The notes under the pieces are model-generated. The model did no database searches and had not been told where the DNA came from. It saw nothing but the letters and a program-made list of their open reading frames with translations. A DNA stretch of 20,447 bases, taken from assembly GCA_910587195.1 (NCBI GenBank), contig CAJUKL010000040.1, positions 1-20,447 on the forward strand. The letters are read 5' to 3'. The DNA comes from an uncultured Clostridia bacterium (GTDB lineage: Bacteria; Bacillota; Clostridia; Lachnospirales; Anaerotignaceae). Position numbers and translations under genes: made by a program. Shown here in pieces: positions 6,411 through 13,338 of this stretch. Every line of letters begins with the position of its first letter. Positions within the stretch are counted from its first letter, which is position 1.

Positions 6411-7895
6411 TCAATGTACTGTCATTAAAGCTGCCTTTACTGCTCTATGCCAACCTTTTAATTTTTTATCTCGTAATTCTTGTGACATAGCAGGATAAAA
6501 AGTTTTTTCTATTTCCCGATTTTTACAAATATCTTCTTTATCTTTCCAATAGCCAACAGATAACCCTGCAAAATATGCAGCACCTAATGCTGTTGTTTCA
6601 ATGCAAGCAGGGCGGTCTATTGGTACATTAACAATATCTGATTGAAATTGCATTATAAAGTCATTGGTACAAGCACCACCATCTACTTTTAAGGAATGTA
6701 ATGCAATATGAGAATCTTCCTCCATTGCCTTTAATACATCATAAGTTTGATATGCAAGAGATTCCAATGTAGCACGCACAATATGATTGGAATCAACCCC
6801 CGCAGTTAACCCAATGATGGCACCTCTCGCATAGGAATCCCAATAAGGTGCACCTAATCCCGCAAATGCTGGTACAAAATAAACTCCCTTCGTATCTTCC
6901 ACCTGTTGCGCTATTTTTTCAGATTCTGATGCTGTTTGAATCATATGCATTTTATCCCTTAGCCATTGAATTGCTGCCCCTGCCGTAAAAATAGAGCCTT
7001 CTAAAGCATAAGTTACCGTATCCTCTATTCCCCATGCAATGGTAGTTAAAAGTCCATGTGTCGAAAAAACTGGCTTTTCTCCTGTATTCATTAATAAAAA
7101 GCAGCCTGTTCCATAAGTATTTTTTGCATTTCCCGCAGTAAAACAATTTTGTCCAAATAAAGCAGCTTGTTGGTCACCTGCCACCCCTGTGATAGGAATA
7201 GTACCTCCAAATAATGTAGTATCTCCAAAGTGAAAACTAGAAGGACAAACTTTAGGTAACAAAGATTGCGGAATTTCTAACTCTTGCAAAATCTCCTTAT
7301 CCCACTCTAGGGTATTGATATTAAATAACATCGTGCGGGAAGCATTAGAATAATCTGTGGCATGAACTGCACCATCAGTCAACTTCCATATCAACCAGCT
7401 ATCTGTTGTGCCAAACAGCAGTTTTCCTTTTTGTGCTTTTTCTTTTGCTTGGGGAACATTTTCCAATATCCAGTGTATTTTTGTAGCAGAAAAATAAGCG
7501 TCAATAAGCAACCCTGTTTTTTGACGAAAACTATCTGACAATCCTTTTTTAATTAGCATATCTGCATAAGATGCAGTACGTCTGCATTGCCACACAATAG
7601 CAGGATATACTGGCTCTCCTGTATCTTTATCCCACAAAATTGTTGTTTCTCTTTGATTTGTAATACCAATGGCAGAAATATTTTTATGCGTTGCACCAAT
7701 GCGTAAAAGTGCTTGTTTTACAACTTCTATCTGCGTTTGATAAATTTCGTTTGGGTCATGCTCTACCCAACCAGGTTGCGGATAATATTGTGTATATTCT
7801 TTTTGCGCCATACTCATGATATTGCCTTTTTTATCAAACAAAATACAGCGACAGCTTGTAGTGCCTTGGTCTAGTGCCATAATATATTTTTGCAT
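6411..7895 (-). CDS. glpK: Glycerol kinase
   Basis: A 494-residue FGGY-family kinase, normal length for GlpK. The N-terminal phosphate-binding motif DQGTTS is at 9-14, followed by ITNQRETTILW, YSNASRTMLFNI and GVAGDQQAALFGQ in the expected order, and the C-terminal half carries DGGACTNDFIMQFQSDI. It phosphorylates glycerol with ATP to glycerol 3-phosphate in the cytoplasm. The start ATG has GAAAGGA upstream. No glpF or glpD lies beside it, so it appears to stand alone, separated from the upstream hydrolase gene by a terminator. The 600 bases downstream are occupied by repeats and an unexplained hairpin segment. Confidence 0.96.
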   Translation of the reverse strand: MQKYIMALDQGTTSCRCILFDKKGNIMSMAQKEYTQYYPQPGWVEHDPNEIYQTQIEVVKQALLRIGATHKNISAIGITNQRETTILWDKDTGEPVYPAIVWQCRRTASYADMLIKKGLSDSFRQKTGLLIDAYFSATKIHWILENVPQAKEKAQKGKLLFGTTDSWLIWKLTDGAVHATDYSNASRTMLFNINTLEWDKEILQELEIPQSLLPKVCPSSFHFGDTTLFGGTIPITGVAGDQQAALFGQNCFTAGNAKNTYGTGCFLLMNTGEKPVFSTHGLLTTIAWGIEDTVTYALEGSIFTAGAAIQWLRDKMHMIQTASESEKIAQQVEDTKGVYFVPAFAGLGAPYWDSYARGAIIGLTAGVDSNHIVRATLESLAYQTYDVLKAMEEDSHIALHSLKVDGGACTNDFIMQFQSDIVNVPIDRPACIETTALGAAYFAGLSVGYWKDKEDICKNREIEKTFYPAMSQELRDKKLKGWHRAVKAALMTVH

Positions 7896-7930
7896 ATCAA
7901 CTTTCCTTTCTTTTTTTAACGGGGTAAAGC

Positions 7931-7970
7931 AAAAAGACCTTGAGAGAATAAAATAAAACGACTCTCAAGG
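7931..7970 (-). terminator. Intrinsic terminator after the glyoxalase II-like gene
   Basis: Minus strand: 9-bp perfect stem CCTTGAGAG/CTCTCAAGG (7962-7970 with 7938-7946), loop of 15 bases, then TCTTTTT. It begins 9 bases after the stop codon at 7979 and separates this operon from glpK. Confidence 0.88.
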
Positions 7971-7978
7971 CTTATGAG

Positions 7979-8587
7979 TTACATAAAAGGATTTGTTTTT
8001 CTTTCATATTCCAATGTTGTAGAAGGGCCATGTCCGGGATAAACAACATAATCACCTTCTAAATTTTTTAATCTTTTTAAAGAATCCATCATTGTTTTTG
8101 CGTCACCAGTTGGAAAATCCACTCTACCACAAGAGCCTAAAAACAAGGTATCTCCCGAAAATATGGTATTTTCTATCACAAAACAGATACTGCCTTCTGT
8201 ATGACCGGGTGTTTCCATGACTTTAAATACTAAATTTCCTACGGCAACACTCTCTCCTTCTTTTACTGTAATATCTGGTGTAAGGCTTAAAGGTCTATGG
8301 GACATAGTAGAAGCGTTTAAATTAGGGTCTGACAGTAATGGTATTTCTTTCTCACAAGCACATACCAAACAGCCATATTTTTCTTGTACTTCTTCTACAG
8401 CACCAATATGGTCAAAATGTCCATGTGTAAGCAAAATATGGGTAGGTTTTAAATTATTTTGGTCAATATAGTTGTAAAGTGCTGTAGTATTGCCATCACA
8501 ATCTATAATAGCACAATTTCCTTGTTCGTTAGATACAACATAGCAATTTGTTCCAATGTAACCCATTTCAAATGTTTTAATATTCAT
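7979..8587 (-). CDS. Glyoxalase II-like metallo-beta-lactamase-fold hydrolase
   Basis: A 202-residue MBL-fold protein of the short YcbL/GloB-like group, ending soon after the last zinc ligand with no C-terminal substrate domain as in full glyoxalase II. Zinc ligands: HGHFDH (55-60), H129 in TPGHTEGS, D146 in FSGDTLF, H186 in PGHGP. The SGDTLFLGSCGRVDFPTGD stretch is typical of this group. It probably hydrolyses a thioester such as a lactoyl-thiol, but the thiol is not known. It shares the fold with the protein at 4573-5271, without close identity. The ATG follows GGAGAAAAA. It lies 19 bp after the NimA-like gene, in the same operon, and is closed by a terminator. Confidence 0.9.
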   Translation of the reverse strand: MNIKTFEMGYIGTNCYVVSNEQGNCAIIDCDGNTTALYNYIDQNNLKPTHILLTHGHFDHIGAVEEVQEKYGCLVCACEKEIPLLSDPNLNASTMSHRPLSLTPDITVKEGESVAVGNLVFKVMETPGHTEGSICFVIENTIFSGDTLFLGSCGRVDFPTGDAKTMMDSLKRLKNLEGDYVVYPGHGPSTTLEYERKTNPFM

Positions 8588-8606
8588 ATTTTTTCTCCTT
8601 TATTAA

Positions 8607-9074
8607 TTAAGCATTTCGTTTTCCTCTAATTTCATTTATTGTCAATTTTAATACTGCTGTTGCTTCTAATGCCTCTGGGCTAAAAGAAAGTTGCTTTTTA
8701 TCTGTATATTGTTTCATAATGACAGTAAATGCTTGCAATTTTTGTTCTTGTGGTAGTTTTTCCAAATATCCTGTTCCACATACGCTTTCATATTTCATTG
8801 TATAGTTACAAGCCTTTTCGCCTTCCACAAGCTTATGTGTTCCATCAAACTCAAAAGCAACAGCATTATTTTTTTCCAACAACTCCATTTTTTTACCTGC
8901 ATTTGCTCCATGAAAATAAAGTGTAATGGTATCATTTTCTAATGTTGCACCAAAATTAAGTGGTACAATATAAGGAAATTTTTCATCAAAAAAAGCAAGG
9001 CGACACACATCACATTTTTGAATGATATTAAATATTTCTTGTTTTTCTGTTATTTCTCTGTCTTTTCTTCTCAT
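8607..9074 (-). CDS. Pyridoxamine 5'-phosphate oxidase-like flavoprotein (NimA group)
   Basis: A 155-residue split-barrel flavin-binding protein. It opens MRRKDREITEKQEIFNIIQKC and has PYIVPLNFG (34-42) and YFHGANAGKK (53-62), typical of the PNPOx-like group that includes the NimA 5-nitroimidazole reductases. It probably binds FMN and may reduce a small-molecule substrate; nitroimidazole resistance cannot be inferred from this alone. The ribosome site AAAGGGAGG is 8-9 bases before the ATG. First gene of a two-gene operon with the glyoxalase II-like hydrolase. Upstream lies the A4a repeat, with about 70 bp left for a promoter; I see no convincing boxes there. Confidence 0.87.
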   Translation of the reverse strand: MRRKDREITEKQEIFNIIQKCDVCRLAFFDEKFPYIVPLNFGATLENDTITLYFHGANAGKKMELLEKNNAVAFEFDGTHKLVEGEKACNYTMKYESVCGTGYLEKLPQEQKLQAFTVIMKQYTDKKQLSFSPEALEATAVLKLTINEIRGKRNA

Positions 9075-9146
9075 AAATAAAACCTCCCTTTAAAACACAT
9101 TTATTTTTTGAAGTAATTTTAATACTATCTTCTTTTCTTAAAAACA

Positions 9147-9278
9147 GAACAGATTCTAAATTTTAACCGCTGGTGCTCTGTTATTGTTCAACTACAATAA
9201 TCATTCTACTCCAAAGCACAGCGGCAAAGCGAAGTTTTGCACAAAAGTTCTTTGCTACCTTTCTTTCAAGAAAGGTAG
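9147..9278 (-). repeat. Repeat A, copy A4a
   Basis: Minus-strand copy just upstream of the NimA-like gene. The first hairpin (9255-9278) has arms CTACCTTTC and GAAAGGTAG, perfect and extended by an outer G-C pair. The second hairpin, GCAAAGC-GAA-GTTTTGC on the plus strand, has one G-T wobble there, which becomes an A-C mismatch on the minus strand. The linker ends GGTTAAAATTTAGAATCTGTTC. No B module follows it; the NimA-like leader begins instead. Confidence 0.87.
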
Positions 9279-9308
9279 CAGGAAGTGGTTTCTATTAAGC
9301 TGAACGAA

Positions 9309-9476
9309 AGTCGGAAGTTCTTGGGGAAACTTTTTTCACTTGTGAAAAGTTTCCCCAGCAGGCGTTGCCTGTTTCCCCTTCAAAAACACACTTGCAAGCA
9401 AAAAAAACCTTGGGCTTTGCCCAAACCCACAAGCTTTTTGAAAAAAGCTTGACCAAAAACTTTTCTTTTTGCTAAC
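9309..9476 (-). repeat. Repeat B, copy B4
   Basis: Read on the minus strand after A4b. It has the CAAGCTTTTT/AAAAAGCTTG hairpin, the GC hairpin with T-run (9400-9424), a CTTGCAAG segment, a variable hairpin CAGGC-GTT-GCCTG and the final perfect 12-bp hairpin GGGGAAACTTTT/AAAAGTTTCCCC (9323-9356). The order matches B3. It lies between A4b and A4a, giving an A-B-A composite that fills the whole gap 9147-9605. Confidence 0.85.
9400..9424 (-). terminator. Terminator-like hairpin within repeat B4
   Basis: Minus strand: TTGGGC-AAA-GCCCAA stem, then GG and a run of eight T. It stands about 180 bases after the end of the last gene of the polysaccharide operon (9607) and is the best terminator candidate for that operon. 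Confidence 0.78.
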
Positions 9477-9605
9477 GGAACAAAACGATTTTTTAACGTA
9501 TGGTGGTTCATTGTCATTCAACTCAAGCAACCACTCCACTCCAACGCACGGCAGCAAAACAAAGTTTTGCACAAAGTTCTTTGCTAAGCTTTCTTTCAAG
9601 AAAGC
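9477..9605 (-). repeat. Repeat A, copy A4b
   Basis: Minus-strand copy touching the stop codon of the DUF4330-like gene at 9607. The first hairpin is GCTTTCTTTCAAGAAAGC (9588-9605), shorter than in other copies. The second hairpin has the usual stem with loop AAA. The sequence between the gene and hairpin repeats CTTTCTTGA, so the gene's TGA stop looks like part of the element. The linker is more diverged than in A2, A3 and A7. Confidence 0.82.
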
Positions 9606-9606
9606 A

Positions 9607-10098
9607 TCAAGAAAGGAAGTCTTTTATTTTTCCTTGCGCTTCAAAATATTTTGTCATAAATTTTCTGTCAGACTCTCTTACTAATTCATACGTACGATTG
9701 ATAAAACAGCCATCCTCTGTGATGGTACCTTCTCCCATGACAGTGATAATTAAATTAATTCTGTTTTGTATTGTGCCAATTCTGTAAATGCCATCATTGC
9801 ATAAAATTGGTTCTGTGTTTTGTACACTTTCCACTTTTACAATTTTTCCAATACTGTTTCCAGAAGTTTTGTCATAGAGTTCGTCACCCTCTTTTACATT
9901 CTGTAAAGCATATTCTCGCACCCCTCTGATTTCTACAGTATAAGTTACAGGCTGCAATTCTGCTGTTCCACCCGTTTTATCCAATACTCCAAATTTATAA
10001 TAGGTGCCCGCTGCTAATATTAAAACAATAATAATGACACAAAGGTCAATAAAATTGATTTTTCCAAATAATTTTCCTTTGTTATCTGCTACTCTCAA
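9607..10098 (-). CDS. DUF4330-like membrane-anchored protein (second paralogue)
   Basis: A 163-residue protein with a short basic cytoplasmic N-terminus (RVADNKGKLFGK), one membrane helix at about 17-34 (IDLCVIIIVLILAAGTYY) and an extracytoplasmic beta-rich domain. It shares layout and motifs with the next gene upstream: V(K)EGDxLxDx, GxIxxVE and a repeated VxGEGTI/VxANVI strand. This pattern fits DUF4330; the function is unknown. The start is TTG, placed by TAGGAGG 8 bases upstream, which overlaps the stop of the previous gene. The C-terminal residues and TGA stop run into repeat A4b (TTCCTTTCTTGA). Last gene of the polysaccharide operon, so a role in surface-polymer assembly is a guess from context. 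Confidence 0.75.
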   Translation of the reverse strand: MRVADNKGKLFGKINFIDLCVIIIVLILAAGTYYKFGVLDKTGGTAELQPVTYTVEIRGVREYALQNVKEGDELYDKTSGNSIGKIVKVESVQNTEPILCNDGIYRIGTIQNRINLIITVMGEGTITEDGCFINRTYELVRESDRKFMTKYFEAQGKIKDFLS

Positions 10099-10110
10099 AA
10101 AGCATACCTC

Positions 10111-10593
10111 CTATCTTCCTATTGTTAATATAAATCCTTTACCTGCATAACCATTTCCTTTGACAGAAATATCTTTGCCTGCTTTAATGACATACCCACC
10201 ATCTACTTTAAAATCAGGCCCATCTTCAATTACATTTGCTTCTACAACAAGAATGACAGTTTCTTTGCCTTCAATGGTACTTTCTATCATGGCACCGTTC
10301 ACTTTATCTTCTCCTAAACGAATACAAGGTCTTGCTTCTACAGATGTAATAGTTCCCATGTTATAATTTTTTACATTATCTATTAAACTATCCCCTACTT
10401 TGATGTTTTGAGAAAATCCTTCTGGACATTCATTCAATTCTAGGGAATAACGTAATAATTGTGTTTCCTTTGCCTTTGTTCTGTGTGTAAAAGTATAGGC
10501 TCCTGCCGCAATCGCTAGAATAATTAAAATAATAATAATATCAAAAACATTAAATTTTTTCTTTTTTTCGGCTCGTTCCATTCTTTCTGACAT
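10111..10593 (-). CDS. DUF4330-like membrane-anchored protein (first paralogue)
   Basis: A 160-residue protein. The highly basic N-terminus (MERAEKKKKF) is followed by one membrane helix at about 17-35 and an outer domain with VGDSLIDN (67-74) and a C-terminal VKGNGYAGKGFILTIGR. It resembles the following gene in size, membrane layout and motif order, so the two look like tandem duplicates that have diverged. ATG start with AAAGGGTGA upstream, which overlaps the glycosyltransferase stop (TGA in GGGTGA). The tight packing shows co-transcription and probably translational coupling with the glycosyltransferase. Function unknown. Confidence 0.75.
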   Translation of the reverse strand: MSERMERAEKKKKFNVFDIIIILIILAIAAGAYTFTHRTKAKETQLLRYSLELNECPEGFSQNIKVGDSLIDNVKNYNMGTITSVEARPCIRLGEDKVNGAMIESTIEGKETVILVVEANVIEDGPDFKVDGGYVIKAGKDISVKGNGYAGKGFILTIGR

Positions 10594-10599
10594 AATACT

Positions 10600-11712
10600 T
10601 CACCCTTTCTTTTCAAACAATCCTGCATATACTTTTTCAATATTTCTAGCATAGGTTTGTGCTGTAAACTTTTGTTGAAATATTTCTTTTGACTTCTTTT
10701 GCATATATTGATAGACTTCTTTTTCCTGCATTATCTTTTTTAAATATTTTATTAAATCTGTAGTATTTTGGCTTTCAAATAAATAACCATTTTCACCATG
10801 TATAACAACACCCGGATTCCCTCCGTAATTGCTCACAACAGCCGGAATCCCTAAACTCATGCCTTCTAAAAGTGCCAAACTGGTTGCTTCTGTGCCATAG
10901 GATACATTAACTTGTAAATCTAATATATTTAAAAAAGGTTTGACATCAGAAATAAATCCTGTAAATAAAACAGTATTTTCTAACTTTTTTTGTTTGACCA
11001 TTTCTTTTAATTTTGGTTCCATATCTCCAGTACCAGCAATCAATATTTTCATTTTTTGCTCTTTCAGTGCTTCTGCTGCTTCGATTAAGTATTTATGTCC
11101 TTTTACAGCATCTAATCTTGCTAAAATACCTATCACAAAATCATCTTCTGCAATTCCATAGCTTTGTTTTGTTTGTGCAATTTCTTCTGCACTTGCTCTT
11201 TGCACTTGCTCCACACCATTTAAAATTACTTTGATTTTTTCCGGTGCAATTCCACCATCTGTTAAATTTTGTTTTGCTGCCTCTGCTACTGCAATAATAT
11301 CATCTGCTAAAAACTCATTGACAGATTTATTGACTATTTTACCGATGCCTTTTTGAATGTGTGGGCTTACTGGAAATACGGAATGTCTTGTATAAACAAC
11401 TTTTTTTCCGCACATTCTGCCGCATATTCTACCTGTAATGGTGCCATGTGTATGAATAATGTCTGGATTTTCTTTTTTAATAATTCTATTTAGTTTTTGG
11501 ATTGCTTTCCAATCAAAAGATTTATCTGCAATTCCATCCACTTCAATCACTCTTGTTTTTAATTTTTCAATTTCCGGTTTTAAAAGACTATTTTTTGGAA
11601 CAACAACTTTTACTGCAAAATTTTTTCTGTCATAATATTTCAAAAAATTTAAAAGGCATCTTCCTGCACCGCCTATGTTTCTATCACTGATGATATTTAA
11701 TACTTTTAGCAT
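10600..11712 (-). CDS. GT4-family glycosyltransferase
   Basis: A 370-residue retaining glycosyltransferase with a two-Rossmann (GT-B) layout. The N-terminal glycine-rich acceptor loop is IGGAGRCLLNF (13-23), the C-terminal domain opens with IGILARLDAVKGHKYLIEA, and the nucleotide-sugar site has the EX7E motif (E275 and E283) followed by GNPGVVIHGENGYLF. It probably adds a sugar to a lipid-linked surface glycan on the inner face of the membrane; the sugar is not readable. ATG at 11712 is preferred over the TTG six bases upstream because AGAGGAG (11722-11728) is 9 bases before the ATG and only 3 before the TTG. That ribosome site lies inside the last codons of the ligase gene. Confidence 0.9.
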   Translation of the reverse strand: MLKVLNIISDRNIGGAGRCLLNFLKYYDRKNFAVKVVVPKNSLLKPEIEKLKTRVIEVDGIADKSFDWKAIQKLNRIIKKENPDIIHTHGTITGRICGRMCGKKVVYTRHSVFPVSPHIQKGIGKIVNKSVNEFLADDIIAVAEAAKQNLTDGGIAPEKIKVILNGVEQVQRASAEEIAQTKQSYGIAEDDFVIGILARLDAVKGHKYLIEAAEALKEQKMKILIAGTGDMEPKLKEMVKQKKLENTVLFTGFISDVKPFLNILDLQVNVSYGTEATSLALLEGMSLGIPAVVSNYGGNPGVVIHGENGYLFESQNTTDLIKYLKKIMQEKEVYQYMQKKSKEIFQQKFTAQTYARNIEKVYAGLFEKKG

Positions 11713-11718
11713 AGACAA

Positions 11719-13128
11719 TCACTCCTCTTTTAATCTTGACATCTTTGTTAATATCATGCCAAATCCAATGCATACCCAAAAAAGTAACATTACCCTATAA
11801 TTATAAAATGTATAGTCTGACATACTTTGTACCATAAAACCAGTTACTGCTGAAATAGAAGCAATCAGCAATAATTTATTTTCTTTTTTTGTTTCTCGTG
11901 ATAATGCACCGCAAGTCATTCTATAATATTGTATCATAAGGATAAGAAATACAACAAGACCTACAATACCTGTGTCACACATAATTTGTAAAAATAAATT
12001 ATGTGAATGGGGGGCACTAATGCTATTATAGGCATACAATGGATATACCTGATTGAATGCTGCGGCACCTGGCCCAATGCCACAAAACCAATAATCTTTT
12101 AACATAGCGATAGTTCCCAACCAAATATAAACTCTGTAGCTTGTAGAAGAATCTGCCATATTTCCAATACTTAAAAAACGATTAATAATTGTTTCTGGCA
12201 AAACAAAAGGCAGCATTAATAATCCGATGATTCCTAAAAAAATAAATCTTCTATCCCAAAGCACTAAAAATACAGCGATTGCTGCCATAATTCCAATATA
12301 GCAACCTCTGGAATAAGTTAATACCAAACAAAGTAGCATAATACCTGCACAGCCAGCAAAAAAAATTCTATTAAACCAGGATTTACTATTGATACAAAAG
12401 GCTGCTGTAAAAGGCAATACAAGTAAAAAATATTCTCCCAACACATTAGGGTTTTCTAAGGTAGAATAAACACGAAATTGAATATCATCAAACATATTTA
12501 CATCATGCCAAACACCACTAAATTTATGAGGAAACATAAATTGATAAAAACCATAAAAGGCAACCAATACACCAACACAAATAAAAAAGAATAACAACAC
12601 ATTAAACTGTTTTTTTGTTTCGATGGCATTAGAAAGCACAATAGAAAACAAAATAAAACAAACTGTCAAAATGCCTCCTAAAAAACTAGCTTGTCTTGTC
12701 ATGGAGGTTAACGTTGCAAACAAATAAATAAAAGCATAATAATAAATAAAGCGGTTTATTTGAAAATAGTTCATTTTCCGTTTTTTTTCATAAAGAAACG
12801 CTAAAAACAAAGAAGCAAATCCAGCTAATACAAACGCCAATACAAGCATTGTTGGCAAAATTGGTGCAAGCAATGCCGCAAAACTGCACCATAAAAAGGA
12901 CATTTTAAAGATACTATTTACAAATAGTTTGTTTAAATGTAATGCATAAAAAATTCTGCTGCATAGCCTACGCAGCCCCCAGAATATTCTAAAAAAAATA
13001 CTGTTTTTTACCGCATTTTTTTGTTGGTCTTTTTGCAAAAACCATTGTATAATACGGCTGTTTTGAAACTGATTAGAGCACCAATTTGTAATTGCCCATA
13101 TCACATGTAAAAAATAACTTCCTTCCAA
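11719..13128 (-). CDS. O-antigen ligase / polymerase family membrane protein
   Basis: A 469-residue polytopic membrane protein with about ten hydrophobic helices and a cytosolic N-terminal stretch of about 70 residues. Wzy/WaaL-family landmarks: TYSRG (271-275), GIGPG (350-354) and PHSHN (373-377), which lie in or near the large extracytoplasmic loop of this family. It joins or polymerises lipid-linked glycans on the outer face of the membrane. In a Gram-positive it may transfer glycans to a surface polymer rather than to lipid A. The start is TTG with AAGGGG about 11 bases upstream, a weaker placement than others in the window. The gap to murJ holds repeat A5 with a B remnant and no terminator, so the operon can read through. 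Confidence 0.85.
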   Translation of the reverse strand: MEGSYFLHVIWAITNWCSNQFQNSRIIQWFLQKDQQKNAVKNSIFFRIFWGLRRLCSRIFYALHLNKLFVNSIFKMSFLWCSFAALLAPILPTMLVLAFVLAGFASLFLAFLYEKKRKMNYFQINRFIYYYAFIYLFATLTSMTRQASFLGGILTVCFILFSIVLSNAIETKKQFNVLLFFFICVGVLVAFYGFYQFMFPHKFSGVWHDVNMFDDIQFRVYSTLENPNVLGEYFLLVLPFTAAFCINSKSWFNRIFFAGCAGIMLLCLVLTYSRGCYIGIMAAIAVFLVLWDRRFIFLGIIGLLMLPFVLPETIINRFLSIGNMADSSTSYRVYIWLGTIAMLKDYWFCGIGPGAAAFNQVYPLYAYNSISAPHSHNLFLQIMCDTGIVGLVVFLILMIQYYRMTCGALSRETKKENKLLLIASISAVTGFMVQSMSDYTFYNYRVMLLFWVCIGFGMILTKMSRLKEE

Positions 13129-13147
13129 GTAAAGTACATCCCCTTTC

Positions 13148-13205
13148 TTAAAACCTTACAAGCTTTTTGAAAAAAGCTTGACCAAAAACTTTACCTTTTG
13201 CTAAT
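13148..13205 (-). repeat. Repeat B remnant B5, terminator hairpin missing
   Basis: On the minus strand after A5 the first B hairpin is intact (CAAGCTTTTT/AAAAAGCTTG, 13159-13180). Where B3 and B4 go on with the GC stem and T-run, B5 has only TAAGGTTTTAAG and then passes into the ligase leader. The GC stem and the rest of B are absent. Confidence 0.75.
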
Positions 13206-13338
13206 GCAATAAATTCTCACTTTTAACGTATGGTGGTCTGTTGTTGTTCATCTAAAGCAACTGTTCAAGTTCAACATACAGTTGCAAAACGAAGTTTTGC
13301 ACAAAAGTTCTTTGCTACCTTTCTTTCAAGAAAGTAAG
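13206..13338 (-). repeat. Repeat A, copy A5
   Basis: Minus-strand copy that begins at the base next to the murJ stop codon (13339-13341). The first hairpin (13315-13338) has left arm CTTACTTTC and right arm GAAAGGTAG on the minus strand, so the outer stem is mismatched as in A2. The second hairpin GCAAAAC-TTC-GTTTTGC is perfect. The linker has diverged (ACTTTTAACGTATGGTGG on the plus strand) in the same way as A4b, so A4b and A5 form a sub-group. Confidence 0.85.

Noticed and set aside
9336..9599. An 87-codon open frame on the minus strand
   Set aside because: It lies wholly inside repeats A4b and B4; its codons simply translate the hairpins (FVQNFVL from the second hairpin region). No ribosome site and no family.
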